Assembly: GCF_016634425.1 (NCBI RefSeq)
Contig: NZ_JAEPES010000001.1
Location: 496,001-560,000 of the forward strand
Source: Lacisediminihabitans changchengi
GTDB taxonomy: Bacteria > Actinomycetota > Actinomycetes > Actinomycetales > Microbacteriaceae
DNA: 64,000 bases
Direction of reading: 5' to 3'
A program made the translations under genes and the position numbers. Under the pieces are notes generated by a model, which searched no databases, was not told the origin of the DNA, and saw only the letters and a list, made by a program, of their open reading frames with translations. Positions 35,393 through 44,920 of the stretch are shown here, piece after piece; the stretch's first letter is position 1, and each line of letters begins with the position of its first letter.

Positions 35393-36432
35393 GTTCGCGC
35401 TCGCACTGTTCGCGCGTGTACTGTTCGGGCTCGTAATGATGGCGCTCGAAGTCGCGGGTCGACGAACCGGTCCGCGAGGTCGGTGAGCGTTGTGACCAGC
35501 ATGTAGCCCACCGCGACGACCAACACCACGCCCAGCACGAGCGGGACATCCCGATCCTGCACGGCGGAGAGCAGGCTGCGGCCGATGCCGGGGCGCGCGA
35601 AGATCGTCTCGACCACCACCGCCCCGCTGATCAGCGATCCGAACGACCAGCCGGCCAGCCCGATCGCGGGCAGCGCGGCGTGCCGCAGGGCATGGCGCCA
35701 GAACACCCCCGCCTCGCCCTCGCCCCGCGCCCGAGCGGCGAGCACGAAGGGGGAGGCGAGCGCGTCGAGCAGAGCCTCGCGCATCACCTGGCCGAGGAAT
35801 CCGGCGAGCGGGATGGCCAGAGTGAGTGTGGGGAGAATCAGCCCGATCGGCCCGGGAACGCTCACCGGGGGCAGCCAGCCGAGGCCGGTGCTGAGCAGCA
35901 GGATCAACGCTATCGCGAGCCAAAAGTGTGGGATCGCCGAGGCCACGATCTCGAGCACCGAGCCGATCGAGACGGCGACCCGGCCGCTGCGTGACGACCA
36001 GAGCGCGAGCAGCAGCGCGAGGACGACGCCGAGGCCCAGAGAGCACAGCGCCAGCAGCAGAGTCGGCCCGAGGTTCTGACCGATCACCGTCGTCACCGGC
36101 GTCTTGAGCGAATACGAGGTTCCGAGATCGCCCATCGCGAGGCGACCGAGATAGTGCAGGTATTGGATGCCGAGCGGCAGGTCGAGGCCGTAATCCTTGC
36201 GCGCCTGCGTCAGGGCTTCCTTGCTCGCTTGGGATCCCGGCCCGCCGAGGATCGCCTCGGCCGGGTCCCCGGGGATCAGGCGAATGGCGAAGAAGGTCAC
36301 CGTGGCGACCGCCCAGAGCACGAAGACCACGCCGCCGGCCCGAGCGATCGCCCAGCGGAGCCACGACCGCCGTCGACCGGTGTCGGCGGCAGTGGTAGCA
36401 GTGGTGGTGGCGGCGGTGAGCGGGAGCGCCAC
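35389..36432 (-). CDS. Peptide ABC transporter permease (DppB-like)
   Basis: The 347-residue protein has the family N-terminus with a first helix (about 28-48), FFAIRLIPGDPAEAIL, and the EAA loop FVLAARARGEGEAGVFWRHA followed by LRHAALPAIGLAGW. Six helices are expected. The last 20 residues (RARTVHARTVRART) are a repetitive Arg/Thr tail encoded by near-identical short DNA units and not typical of the family; they probably arose by slippage. It starts 5 bp after the lipoprotein gene ends. Confidence 0.93.
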   Translation of the reverse strand: MALPLTAATTTATTAADTGRRRSWLRWAIARAGGVVFVLWAVATVTFFAIRLIPGDPAEAILGGPGSQASKEALTQARKDYGLDLPLGIQYLHYLGRLAMGDLGTSYSLKTPVTTVIGQNLGPTLLLALCSLGLGVVLALLLALWSSRSGRVAVSIGSVLEIVASAIPHFWLAIALILLLSTGLGWLPPVSVPGPIGLILPTLTLAIPLAGFLGQVMREALLDALASPFVLAARARGEGEAGVFWRHALRHAALPAIGLAGWSFGSLISGAVVVETIFARPGIGRSLLSAVQDRDVPLVLGVVLVVAVGYMLVTTLTDLADRFVDPRLRAPSLRARTVHARTVRART

Positions 36433-36436
36433 GGTG

Positions 36437-38071
36437 CTAGCGCGAGAGCCAGGCGTCGTACAGCGTCGGGGTCGACACGGTCGGCATCGCCCGGAAACCC
36501 GTGAGTTTGGTGCTCAGTAGGTAGTGATTCTGCTGGTCGTAGAGGGGAAGGATGTAGTACCCCTCCAGCACGATCTGCTGAGCTTTCTTGTAGTCGGCGC
36601 TGCGCTTGGCCGCGTCAGACGACTCCGCCGCATTCTCCAGGAGCGTGTCCAAAGCAGGGTCGTTGATCTGGGCATGGTTGGCGAAATATCCGCTCGGCGC
36701 AGGCTTGGTGCCGGCGGAGTCGAACAGGATGCGCAGCACGTCGGGGCCGACCTTCGTGTACGGCGCGCTGACCAGGTTGTAGTGGTTTTCGCCGAGCGCC
36801 CCGTACCAGCTGGACAGGTCGAGCGGATGCAGGTCTACCTTGAACCCGGCCTGCTTGGTGGTGGCCTGCAGCTGCTCGAACAGCGATTGCTCCGCCGGGA
36901 TCGACTGGTTGGTGCTCACGGGGAAGTCGAGTTCGAGCACCTTCCCGTCTTTCACCCGGTACCCGTCCGCGTTCTTCTGGGTCCACCCGGCCTCGTCGAG
37001 CAGCTTCGCGGCGGCCTTCTGGTCGTAGTCGAAGAGCTTCGGTTCGGAGTAGCCGTCTTTCTCGACGCTCGACAGCGGCGAGTACGAACGCTTCGTGGTG
37101 TCGAAGAACAGGCTGGTGATCGCCCCGCTCACATCGGCGGAACGGATGAACGCCTCCCGCACCTTCTCGTCGTCGAACGGTGTGATGCTCGAGTTCAGTT
37201 CGATGCGGTTGGATGCACCCGGTCGCGGGGCGTCGACGACCACGAGATTCTTCTGCTTCTCGGCTGCGATGATCGTGTCGGGTTGCACATTGTCGATCAC
37301 GTCGACGGTGCCGGACTGCACGGCCGCATAGCGCGAGGCCGAGTCGGGCAGGAAGCGCCACTCAATGGCTTTCAGGTACGCCGGGCCCGAGTGCGCAGCA
37401 TCCGCCGGCGGGGAGTTGTACGAATCGTTGCGGGTCAGCTCGATCGATTGCTGATGATTCCACTTCGTGACCACGAACGGGCCGGTGCCAACGGGCGACT
37501 CGCAGTTGACCGCCTGGGTGCGCTTCAGAGCTGTGGGTGACTCGATGGCGAGCCAGGTCTGGCTGAGCGAGTCGAGCAGGGCGCTGTCGGGGGCGCTGAG
37601 GTCGATGCGCGCGGTGAGATTGTCGACGGCGGTGACCTTCGTCACCTTCTGCAGCGCGAGATAGCCGGTGGACGATGCCGTCTTCGGGTCTTGCAGGTGC
37701 GCGACGTTGGCGACGACCGCCTCGGAGGTGAGCGGGGTGCCGTCGGTGAACTTCACGCCCTTCTTGAGGGTGAAGTCCCAGCTGAGGCCGTCGGCCGATT
37801 CGGTCCACTTCGTCGCAAGCCACGGGATGATCTTCCCGGCCTTGTCCTTCGAGACCAGGGACTCGAGGTACTGGCTGGCGACCAGCGCCTGCGGGTAGTT
37901 GCCGCCGACGTGCGGGTCGAGGCAGGTGGGTTCTGCGTCGCCCGACGCGTAGACCAGGGTGCCGCCTCGCACCGGGTTCGCGCTCGAGGAGTCGGGGGTG
38001 CCGGCGGCGCAGCCAGTGAGCAGAAGTGCTGCGGCCGCAAGAGTGGCGAGGGAGGGGAGGAGTCGGTTCAC
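36437..38071 (-). CDS. Peptide-binding lipoprotein (SBP_bac_5)
   Basis: The 544-residue extracytoplasmic receptor has a lipoprotein signal with lipobox LLLTGC (Cys at about 20). Family 5 binding-protein features include PTCLDPHVGGNYPQ, WTESADGLSWDFTLKKGVKF, and SPVGTGPFVVTKWNHQQSI. It delivers peptides or another family ligand to the importer encoded downstream. GTG 38071 is preferred since it starts a standard signal peptide; an upstream in-frame start at 38218 would overlap the operator and the tetR gene. First gene of the transporter operon. Confidence 0.93.
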   Translation of the reverse strand: MNRLLPSLATLAAAALLLTGCAAGTPDSSSANPVRGGTLVYASGDAEPTCLDPHVGGNYPQALVASQYLESLVSKDKAGKIIPWLATKWTESADGLSWDFTLKKGVKFTDGTPLTSEAVVANVAHLQDPKTASSTGYLALQKVTKVTAVDNLTARIDLSAPDSALLDSLSQTWLAIESPTALKRTQAVNCESPVGTGPFVVTKWNHQQSIELTRNDSYNSPPADAAHSGPAYLKAIEWRFLPDSASRYAAVQSGTVDVIDNVQPDTIIAAEKQKNLVVVDAPRPGASNRIELNSSITPFDDEKVREAFIRSADVSGAITSLFFDTTKRSYSPLSSVEKDGYSEPKLFDYDQKAAAKLLDEAGWTQKNADGYRVKDGKVLELDFPVSTNQSIPAEQSLFEQLQATTKQAGFKVDLHPLDLSSWYGALGENHYNLVSAPYTKVGPDVLRILFDSAGTKPAPSGYFANHAQINDPALDTLLENAAESSDAAKRSADYKKAQQIVLEGYYILPLYDQQNHYLLSTKLTGFRAMPTVSTPTLYDAWLSR

Positions 38072-38133
38072 GGTGGGCTTTCGTAGATGACCTGGTGATG
38101 AGGACGCGCTAGGTGGAGAGGCGGCGGAGGCTA

Positions 38134-38156
38134 TTATTGGACTGAGTCCAGTATTA
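38134..38156. promoter_or_regulatory. Operator-like palindrome between the transporter operon and tetR
   Basis: A perfect inverted repeat TGGACT-G-AGTCCA lies at 38138-38150, with partly symmetric flanks (TAT on the left, GTA on the right). TATTAT and TATTAC hexamers next to it could be -10 boxes for either direction. It sits in the 101-bp gap between divergent genes, a usual place for a TetR operator. Binding is inferred. Confidence 0.6.
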
Positions 38157-38172
38157 CACCCTCGGAGGCTGC

Positions 38173-38748
38173 ATGAGCTCGAGATCGGCCGGTCGCCCCC
38201 GCACGTCGTCGCGCGCATTGATCGAAGACGCGGCCGCCGAGCTCTTTCTCGAAAACACCTACGGCGCCACGACGATCGACCAGATCGCCCAGCGCGCCGG
38301 CGTCAGTCGCAACACCTTCTTCAATTACTTCGGTGCCAAGAGTGATCTGCTGTGGGTCGAACTCGATGCGGCAATCGACCGCCTCGAGGTCGAGCTACGC
38401 GCCGTGGCTCCGGATGCTGCCGCTCTCCCCGCCCTGCGTGCGACGATTCTGGCTGCCGTTGCCGATATCGGCGTCGAGAGGGTGCCGCTCGCGCTCACCC
38501 AGGAAGACGTGATGGGCACTCGCGAGGAGACACGCTCCTCGGGTCTCACCCGGTACGCGCGACGCGCCGACGTGATCGCGTCTTTCCTCGGGCGGCAGCA
38601 GGGGCTGCCCGACGACGACCTCGCCGTGCTCGCGAAGGCGCATGCGGTCAGCGGTGCGATCTCGGCCGCCTGGACGGTCTGGGCGCGCGCGGGCGTGCGG
38701 CGGCATCCGCTCTCCGAGTACGTCGCCCAAGCGCTCGACGCGGTCTAG
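38173..38748 (+). CDS. TetR family transcriptional regulator
   Basis: The 191-residue protein has a TetR DNA-binding domain at about 10-58: ALIEDAAAELFLENTYGATT, IDQIAQRAGVSRNTFFNYFG and AKSDLLWVELD. The C-terminal ligand domain is not diagnostic. ATG 38173 has GGAGG 6 nt upstream. Divergent placement from the peptide importer and the palindrome in the shared promoter suggest that it represses the importer and itself; ligand unknown. Confidence 0.92.
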   Translation: MSSRSAGRPRTSSRALIEDAAAELFLENTYGATTIDQIAQRAGVSRNTFFNYFGAKSDLLWVELDAAIDRLEVELRAVAPDAAALPALRATILAAVADIGVERVPLALTQEDVMGTREETRSSGLTRYARRADVIASFLGRQQGLPDDDLAVLAKAHAVSGAISAAWTVWARAGVRRHPLSEYVAQALDAV

Positions 38749-38766
38749 CCGCTTGTCGCGCTATCA

Positions 38767-38795
38767 CCCCCGTTGTGCAGGCATTGCTGCATAAC
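38767..38795. repeat. Short palindrome after tetR, related to the ndk hairpin
   Basis: GTTGTGCAG (38772-38780) and CTGCATAAC (38787-38795) pair at 8 of 9 positions. The preceding CCCCC and the core CCGTTGTGCAGG match the long hairpin at 44741. It begins 18 bp after the tetR stop and may terminate it. Confidence 0.55.
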
Positions 38796-38845
38796 CCGAT
38801 CAGTCGGGCAGCTCCGTCATACTCGCCATTCGGGTAGCATTGACA

Positions 38846-39066
38846 ACCAACGACTGCGATCCGGCCATCACCGGGGAGTCGCCGGAAGAACGGTCGGCTC
38901 GCCGGCTCACTAGAACCGGGCCGGGTTCGGGAGAACCCAGACAGAGTGGCTCCGAACACAGCGTGACCGCTACCACAGCGTGATCACGAGGTGCGCCGGT
39001 TGCAAGCGGGGTGGTACCGCGGCGGAGATCGTCGTCCCCGTACAGGACGCAACCGCAGGAGACTCG
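38846..39066 (+). promoter_or_regulatory. ileS T-box leader (actinobacterial translational type, ultrashort Stem I)
   Basis: The conserved T-box is GGGTGGTACCGCG within 39008-39022; its TGGT can pair with the uncharged tRNA acceptor end. Stem I is short: GACT (38852) closes with AGTC (38880), enclosing a CCGG-CCATCA-CCGG hairpin and an ATC at 38859-38861 that fits an isoleucine specifier. There is no terminator-antiterminator T run; the CAGGAG ribosome site (39055) follows the T-box, so control is probably by sequestering it, as known for Nocardia and Mycobacterium ileS. A TAGCAT box at 38835 could be the -10. Confidence 0.85.
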
Positions 39067-42000
39067 ATGGCCTACCCCCTCAACTCGGATGACGCGCTCA
39101 CGCCGAGCCCGAACTTCCCCGACGTCGAGCGCGGCATCCTCGCGTTCTGGAAGGGCGACGACACCTTCCAGGCGTCGATCGACCGACGCGAAGGCTGCGA
39201 GGAGTGGGTCTTCTACGACGGCCCTCCGTTCGCCAACGGCCTGCCGCACTACGGCCACCTGCTGACCGGGTACGCGAAAGACCTGTTCCCGCGCTACCAG
39301 ACCATGCGCGGCAAGCAGGTGCATCGCCGCTTCGGCTGGGACACCCACGGCCTTCCCGCCGAGCTCGAGGCGATGCGACAGCTCGGCATCACCGAGAAGT
39401 CGGAGATCGAAGAGATGGGCATCGCCACCTTCAACGCGAAGGCGCGCGAGTCGGTGCTCGAGTACACCTCCGAGTGGGAGCGTTACGTCACCCGCCAGGC
39501 CCGCTGGGTCGACTTCGAGAACGACTACAAGACCCTAGACACCACGTTCATGGAGTCGGTGCTCTGGGCCTTCAAGTCGCTGCACACGAAGGGCCTCGCC
39601 TACGAGGGCTTCCGGGTGCTTCCGTACTGCTGGCACGACGAGACGCCGCTCTCCAACCACGAGCTGCGGATGGATGACGACGTCTACCGCATGCGCCAAG
39701 ACCAGACCGTCACGGTGACCTTCCCGCTGGTCGGCGCCAAGGCGGAAAGCCTGGACCTCACCGCGGTCAAGGCCCTGGCCTGGACGACGACGCCGTGGAC
39801 TCTGCCCACGAACCTGGCGCTCGCTGTCGGCCCCGGCATCCGTTACGCGGTCGTGCCGAGCGGCCCGCTCGGGGCGGCGGATGGCGCTTCCGACGGTCAA
39901 TCCGAATACCTGCTCGCGAGCGACACCGTCGGTGCGTACGCGAAAGACCTCGGTTACGACTCGGCCGATGCCGCGAAGGCCGCCATCAGCCGCGAGGTCG
40001 ATGGCGCCGAGCTCGAGGGCGTCGAGTACGACCGGCTCTGGGACTACTACGCCGACACCGAGGTCTGGGGCACGCAGAACGCCTGGCGCATCCTCGTCGC
40101 CGACTACGTCGCCACCGGCGAGGGAACCGGCATCGTGCACCAGGCGCCCGCCTACGGTGAAGACGACCAGCTCACCTGCGCCAGGTACGACATCCCGGTG
40201 ATCATCTCGGTCGACGACGGCGGTCGATTCCTGAATAACATCACGGATGTCGCGGGCCTCCAGGTCTTCGAGGCGAACAAGCCGCTCACCCAGAAGCTGC
40301 GTGCCGACGGGCGCCTCCTCCGCGTGGCGAGCTACGAGCACAGCTACCCGCACTGCTGGCGGTGCAAGAATCCGCTGATCTACAAGGCGGTCTCCAGCTG
40401 GTTCGTGCGCGTCACCGAGTTCCGTGACCGCATGGAAGAGCTGAACCAGGAGATCACCTGGGTGCCCGAGAACGTCAAGGAGGGCCAGTTCGGCAAGTGG
40501 GTGTCGAACGCCCGCGACTGGTCGGTCTCGCGCAACCGGTACTGGGGTTCGCCGATCCCGGTCTGGAAGAGCGACGACGCGAACTACCCGCGCGAAGACG
40601 TCTACGGGTCGCTCGAGGAGCTGGAGCGCGACTTCGGCCGCCTGCCCCTGAATGCCGACGGCGAGGTCGACCTGCACCGCCCGTACATCGACGAGCTGAC
40701 CCGCCCGAACCCCGACGACCCGACCGGCCTCTCGACCATGCGCCGCATCGAGGATGTCTTCGACGTCTGGTTCGATTCCGGCTCGATGCCCTTCGCCCAG
40801 GTGCACTACCCGTTCGAGAACCAGCAGTGGTTCGAGGAGCACAACCCGGCCGACTTCATCGTCGAGTACATCGGGCAGACCCGCGGCTGGTTCTACGTGA
40901 TGCACGTGCTGTCGACCGCCCTGTTCGGCCGGCCCGCGTTCACCAACGTGATCAGCCACGGCATCGTGCTCGGCAATGACGGCCAGAAGATGTCGAAGAG
41001 CCTGCGCAACTATCCGGATGTCTCCGAGGTCTTCGACCGTGACGGCTCGGATGCGATGCGCTGGTTCCTCATGGCGTCCTCGGTGATCCGCGGCGGCAAC
41101 CTCGTCGTCACCGAGGAGGGAATCCGCGAGGCCGTGCGCCAGCTGCTGCTCCCGCTCTGGAACACGTATTACTTCTTCGGCCTGTACGCGAACGCCGCGT
41201 CAGGCCCTTCGACGAGCGCAGCGACAGGGTCGGGCTACCAGGCGACCTGGCGCACCGACTCGACGGATGTCCTCGACCGCTACCTCCTCGCCCGCACCCG
41301 TCAGCTCGTCCTCGACGTCACAGCCCACCTCGACGCCCTCGACAGCCCTCTCGCCGCCGCGGACCTGCGCGACTTCGCCGACGTGCTGACCAACTGGTAC
41401 GTGCGTCGCAGCCGCGACCGGTTCTGGTCGGGTGACGTCTCGACCGAGCAGGGCCGTGCCGCCTTCGACACGCTCTACACGGTGCTGGAGACGCTCACCC
41501 GCGTCGCGGCCCCTCTCCTGCCGCTGGTCTCCGAGAAGATCTGGAAGGGTCTGACCGGCGACCGCAGCGTTCACCTCACCGACTGGCCCGACGCATCCGT
41601 CTTCCCGGAAGACGACGAGCTCGTCGCCACCATGGACCGCGTGCGCGAGGTAGTCTCCGTCGGCCTGGCGGTGCGCAAGTCCACGGGCCTGCGGGTGCGT
41701 CTGCCGCTGGCGAAGCTGACCGTGGTGACCCGCGACCCGCGCGGTCTCGACGGTTTCGCGGACATCCTGCGCGACGAGTTGAATGTGAAGAGCGTCGAGT
41801 CGATCGAGCTGGCCGAGCACAGCCTGGAGAATTTCGGCATCACCCGCAGTCTCACCGTGAACGCCCGTGCCGCTGGTCCTCGGATCGGCAAGCAGGTGCA
41901 GGCCGCGATCGGTGCGGCGAAGGCCGGCGACTGGTCGCAGCAGGGGGAGAACGTGGTCGTGGGTGGCCTCGAGCTGTTCCCTGGTGAATTCGAGCTGAAG

Positions 42001-42420
42001 TTCGAGCTGCCGGCGGGGGAGAGCGCGATCGCGTTCCTGGCCGATGGCGGCTTCGTCATCCTCGATACCGAGGTGACGCCGGAGCTCGCGGCCGAGGGAC
42101 TCTCGCGCGACCTCACCCGCGCCGTGCAGGAGACCCGCAAGGCCGCCGGACTCGACGTGAGCGACCGCATCGACCTGGTGCTGTACTTCGCGTCGGACGA
42201 TGATCGGGATGCCGTGGCCGGCTTCCTGCCCACCATCGCCGCCGAGACCCTCGCCCTCGAAATCAACGGCTACCGCACCGACGGAGAAGACGTCGAGGCC
42301 TACGCTGCTCAGCACGGGCGGGTCGGTGCCCACCGCTCGCGCGTCACCGCCGGGCAGTACGCTAACGCCGGCGACGTGCTCGTCGAGATCACCATTTTTG
42401 GAGCAGAGATCCATGTCTGA
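39067..42420 (+). CDS. ileS: Isoleucyl-tRNA synthetase
   Basis: IleS charges tRNA-Ile. The 1117-residue class Ia enzyme has [18 protein letters not shown] (HYGH at 61-64), the CP1 editing domain ([16 protein letters not shown]), a zinc pair near [16 protein letters not shown] at 641-645 and a long C-terminal tRNA-binding region. Its length and sequence match the eukaryote-like class 2 IleS usual in actinobacteria. ATG 39067 follows AGGAG and the T-box. At about 713-722 an insertion ([11 protein letters not shown]) is encoded by a palindromic repeat-like element. The stop overlaps the folC start by 8 bp. Confidence 0.98.
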   Translation: MAYPLNSDDALTPSPNFPDVERGILAFWKGDDTFQASIDRREGCEEWVFYDGPPFANGLPHYGHLLTGYAKDLFPRYQTMRGKQVHRRFGWDTHGLPAELEAMRQLGITEKSEIEEMGIATFNAKARESVLEYTSEWERYVTRQARWVDFENDYKTLDTTFMESVLWAFKSLHTKGLAYEGFRVLPYCWHDETPLSNHELRMDDDVYRMRQDQTVTVTFPLVGAKAESLDLTAVKALAWTTTPWTLPTNLALAVGPGIRYAVVPSGPLGAADGASDGQSEYLLASDTVGAYAKDLGYDSADAAKAAISREVDGAELEGVEYDRLWDYYADTEVWGTQNAWRILVADYVATGEGTGIVHQAPAYGEDDQLTCARYDIPVIISVDDGGRFLNNITDVAGLQVFEANKPLTQKLRADGRLLRVASYEHSYPHCWRCKNPLIYKAVSSWFVRVTEFRDRMEELNQEITWVPENVKEGQFGKWVSNARDWSVSRNRYWGSPIPVWKSDDANYPREDVYGSLEELERDFGRLPLNADGEVDLHRPYIDELTRPNPDDPTGLSTMRRIEDVFDVWFDSGSMPFAQVHYPFENQQWFEEHNPADFIVEYIGQTRGWFYVMHVLSTALFGRPAFTNVISHGIVLGNDGQKMSKSLRNYPDVSEVFDRDGSDAMRWFLMASSVIRGGNLVVTEEGIREAVRQLLLPLWNTYYFFGLYANAASGPSTSAATGSGYQATWRTDSTDVLDRYLLARTRQLVLDVTAHLDALDSPLAAADLRDFADVLTNWYVRRSRDRFWSGDVSTEQGRAAFDTLYTVLETLTRVAAPLLPLVSEKIWKGLTGDRSVHLTDWPDASVFPEDDELVATMDRVREVVSVGLAVRKSTGLRVRLPLAKLTVVTRDPRGLDGFADILRDELNVKSVESIELAEHSLENFGITRSLTVNARAAGPRIGKQVQAAIGAAKAGDWSQQGENVVVGGLELFPGEFELKFELPAGESAIAFLADGGFVILDTEVTPELAAEGLSRDLTRAVQETRKAAGLDVSDRIDLVLYFASDDDRDAVAGFLPTIAAETLALEINGYRTDGEDVEAYAAQHGRVGAHRSRVTAGQYANAGDVLVEITIFGAEIHV
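41203..41234. repeat. Repeat-like element inserted in frame in ileS
   Basis: GGCCCTTCGACGAGCGCAGC, then GACAGGGTCGGG, resembles the CCCTTCGAC...AGGG intergenic elements of Micrococcales. It adds a Gly/Ser/Ala/Thr-rich stretch between [10 protein letters not shown] and YQATWRTDS, a site that tolerates a loop. Confidence 0.5.
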
Positions 42421-43813
42421 CAATCACGATTCCGAACTGCACGACGACCCCGAGCTCGGAGACGATGCGCTGTTCCAGCGCGAAGCCGACGCGGTATATG
42501 CCGAACTGCTCGGCCGCATCGGCGAGGCGAACCCCCAGCCGCGCCTCGAGGCGACGCGCAAGGTGGTCGAGTTGCTCGGCGATCCGCAGCGCTCGTACCC
42601 GATCATCCACATCACCGGCACCAACGGCAAGACGTCGACGAGTCGCATCGCGGAATCGATCCTGCGCGCGTACGACCTCCGCACCGGGCTCCTCACCAGC
42701 CCGCACCTGGTCCGGGTGAACGAGCGGATCGTGATCGACGGCGAACCCATTTCGAACGAGGCTTTCGTCGCCAACTACCGCGACATCCAGCCATACCTGG
42801 AGATCGTGGATGCCGAACTCACCGCAGCGGGCGAGCCGGCGCTGAGCTTCTTCGAAGCCTTCACCGCGCTCGCCTTCGCCAGTTTCGCCGACGCGCCCGT
42901 CGACGTCGCCGTGATCGAGGTCGGCCTCGGCGGCGAGTGGGACTCGACCAACGTCGGCGACGGTCAGGTGGCCGTGTTCACCCCGATCTCCCTCGACCAC
43001 ATGTCGAGGCTCGGCAACACCATCACCGAGATCGCCCGCACCAAGGCGGGGATCATCAAGCCCGCGGCATCCGTCGTCACGGCGACGCAGGTGCCGGAAG
43101 CGCTCGTCGAGCTGGAGCGGGCGGCGGAACTGAGCGAGGCGACCATCGCCGTGCAGGGCACCGCGTTCGAGCTGCTGTCGAACACCGTCGCCGTCGGCGG
43201 CCAGGTGATCAGCGTGCGCGGACTCGCCGGCACCTACACCGACCTCTTCCTTCCCCTGTTCGGCGACCACCAGGCTCAGAACGCCACCGTGGCGATCGCC
43301 GCGGTCGAGTCGTTCCTGGGCGGTGGAAGCCAGCCGCTGGTCGGCGACGTGCTCGCCGAAGGCATCGGATCGGCGACCTCGCCCGGTCGCCTGCAGGTCA
43401 TCGGTATCGAGCCGACCGTGATCGTCGATGCCGCGCACAACCCCGACGGCGCGCTGTCTGCGGCAAAGGCGATCGCCACGTACTTCACCTTCGACGAGCT
43501 CGCGGTCGTCGTCGGCGTGCTGCAGGACAAGGATGCCCGGGGCATCGTGAGTGCGCTCGCCACGGTCGCGACGCGCTTCTATGTCACCTCGTCGACCTCC
43601 GAGCGTGCAGTTCCCGCCGACGAACTGCAGGAGATCGTGCTCGAGTCGGCGGGCGAGGAGACGATCTGGAGCTTCGACGAGCCAGCCGACGCGATCGCCG
43701 AGGCCCGTGAGTGGGCAGAGGCCGCGCCGCGCCGCGGTGTGCTGATCACCGGATCGATCACTCTGATCGGCGACGCGCTGGTGATCTCCGCGAACGAGGG
43801 GTGGAAGCGGTGA
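42413..43813 (+). CDS. folC: Bifunctional folylpolyglutamate/dihydrofolate synthase (FolC)
   Basis: FolC adds glutamate to dihydropteroate and folates in the cytoplasm. The 466-residue Mur-ligase-like protein has the P-loop [31 protein letters not shown], and [20 protein letters not shown] for the glutamate side. ATG 42413 lies inside the end of ileS, with TTTGGAG 10 nt before, so translation is coupled. The acidic N-terminal 25 residues are an extension seen in actinobacteria. Its stop overlaps the next start. Confidence 0.96.
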   Translation: MSDNHDSELHDDPELGDDALFQREADAVYAELLGRIGEANPQPRLEATRKVVELLGDPQRSYPIIHITGTNGKTSTSRIAESILRAYDLRTGLLTSPHLVRVNERIVIDGEPISNEAFVANYRDIQPYLEIVDAELTAAGEPALSFFEAFTALAFASFADAPVDVAVIEVGLGGEWDSTNVGDGQVAVFTPISLDHMSRLGNTITEIARTKAGIIKPAASVVTATQVPEALVELERAAELSEATIAVQGTAFELLSNTVAVGGQVISVRGLAGTYTDLFLPLFGDHQAQNATVAIAAVESFLGGGSQPLVGDVLAEGIGSATSPGRLQVIGIEPTVIVDAAHNPDGALSAAKAIATYFTFDELAVVVGVLQDKDARGIVSALATVATRFYVTSSTSERAVPADELQEIVLESAGEETIWSFDEPADAIAEAREWAEAAPRRGVLITGSITLIGDALVISANEGWKR

Positions 43814-44235
43814 CCGACGGTCCGGTAGCCGACGAGCCAGCGTTCGACGAGCCGGCTGCTCCCGCGCCGCGCCTGCGCCGTCGCCGCTCGGCCACCGAAT
43901 CGCTGCTGTCGATCACCCTGCTTCTCGAGGCGATCCTGGTCTTCTTCATCGTCATGGTCGTCTTCGGCCTGCGCGTGTTGCCGCCCGCCGTCGCCTTCGG
44001 CGGGGGAGCGGCGCTCGTCGTGGTGCTGCTGCTCGTCGGGCGGCTCGTGCGCTACCGGTGGGGTGTCTGGATCGGTTGGGTCGTGCAGGCCTTTCTGATC
44101 AGCCTCGGACTCCTGCTGCCGGTCATGTACTTCGTCGGCGCGATCTTCACCGGCATCTGGATCTACTGCGTCATCACCGGCCGTCGACTCGACCGCCGCA
44201 ACGCCGCCTTCTCTGAGCCGACCGAAACCTCCTAA
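43810..44235 (+). CDS. DUF4233 domain membrane protein
   Basis: The 141-residue protein has a Pro/Ala-rich cytoplasmic start, then RRRRSATESLLSITLLLEAI, and about four helices with FGGGAALVVVLLLVGRLVRY. DUF4233 proteins almost always sit between folC and ndk in actinobacteria; function unknown. The GTG start overlaps the folC stop (GTGA). Confidence 0.9.
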   Translation: MTDGPVADEPAFDEPAAPAPRLRRRRSATESLLSITLLLEAILVFFIVMVVFGLRVLPPAVAFGGGAALVVVLLLVGRLVRYRWGVWIGWVVQAFLISLGLLLPVMYFVGAIFTGIWIYCVITGRRLDRRNAAFSEPTETS

Positions 44236-44267
44236 ACCCCCACATCCACCGAAACCAAGGAGTCTCA

Positions 44268-44684
44268 ATGACCGACATTCAGGAAACCCTCGTCCTCGTG
44301 AAGCCCGACGGCGTCTCCCGTAACCTCACCGGTGAGATCCTGCGCCGCATCGAGGCGAAGGGGTACCAGCTCGTGGACGTGAAGCTCGTCGAGCCGAGCC
44401 GCGAACTGCTGGCGAAGCACTACGAGGAGCACCAGGGCAAGCCGTTCTACGAGCCCCTGGTGGAGTTCATGGAGAGTGGCCCGATCGTCGCCCTGCGCAT
44501 CGCGGGCGAGCGCGTGATCGAGGGCTTCCGCTCGCTGGCCGGCACGACCGACCCGACCACCGCCGCGCCCGGCACGATCCGCGGTGACCTCGGCCGCGAC
44601 TGGGGCCTCAAGGTGCAACAGAACCTGGTGCACGGCTCCGACTCGCCCGAGTCGGCCGAGCGCGAGCTGGCCCTCTGGTTCTAG
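44268..44684 (+). CDS. ndk: Nucleoside-diphosphate kinase
   Basis: Ndk exchanges the terminal phosphate between nucleoside triphosphates and diphosphates. It has 138 residues, standard for the family, with LVLVKPDGVSRNLTGEIL at the N-terminus and the phospho-accepting His at about 122 in NLVHGSDSPESAERE. ATG 44268 has AAGGAG 6 nt upstream. The gene ends before two long hairpins shared with the convergent thioredoxin-like gene. Confidence 0.98.
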   Translation: MTDIQETLVLVKPDGVSRNLTGEILRRIEAKGYQLVDVKLVEPSRELLAKHYEEHQGKPFYEPLVEFMESGPIVALRIAGERVIEGFRSLAGTTDPTTAAPGTIRGDLGRDWGLKVQQNLVHGSDSPESAERELALWF

Positions 44685-44740
44685 GCCCGTCGCTTTAGGC
44701 ACGGCGCTTAGGCCCGTCGTTTTAGGCACGGTCTGCCCTC

Positions 44741-44786
44741 AAACCCCCTCCGTTGTGCAGGATTTCCTGCACAACGGAGGGGGTTT
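44741..44786 (+). terminator. Perfect 22-bp-arm hairpin after ndk
   Basis: Arms 44741-44762 and 44765-44786 are exact complements with only TT between. The right arm ends in GGGGGTTT, which resembles a factor-independent terminator, though the T run is short. It could act in both directions between convergent genes. Confidence 0.65.
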
Positions 44787-44814
44787 CGTGCATCCGGAGC
44801 GCGCGTCGCCCGCC

Positions 44815-44868
44815 GAGTCTTCACAAACGGCGGGTCGTTTCGCAACGAACCGCCGTTTGTGAAGACTC
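44815..44868. repeat. Long palindrome, 25-bp arms with one mismatch
   Basis: Left arm 44815-44839 starts GAGTCTTCACAAACGGCGG; right arm 44844-44868 is its complement at 24 of 25 positions, with a TCGC loop. It lies 28 bp beyond the ndk hairpin. It has no T tract and is longer than normal terminators, so a REP-like or cruciform element is plausible. Confidence 0.75.
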
Positions 44869-44920
44869 GCCGGGTGGGATGGGGCGGGCGGGATGGCGCA
44901 GCCGGGGGCAGCACAAGAAC

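Noticed and set aside
35393..36364. Minus-strand frame extending the DppC-like permease upstream through the DppB-like gene
   Set aside because: The upstream part is an Arg/Ala-rich shadow of the DppB-like frame; the true start is the ATGA overlap at 35392.
41200..42423. 407-codon minus-strand frame opposite the 3' half of ileS
   Set aside because: Shadow of ileS with no recognisable domain.
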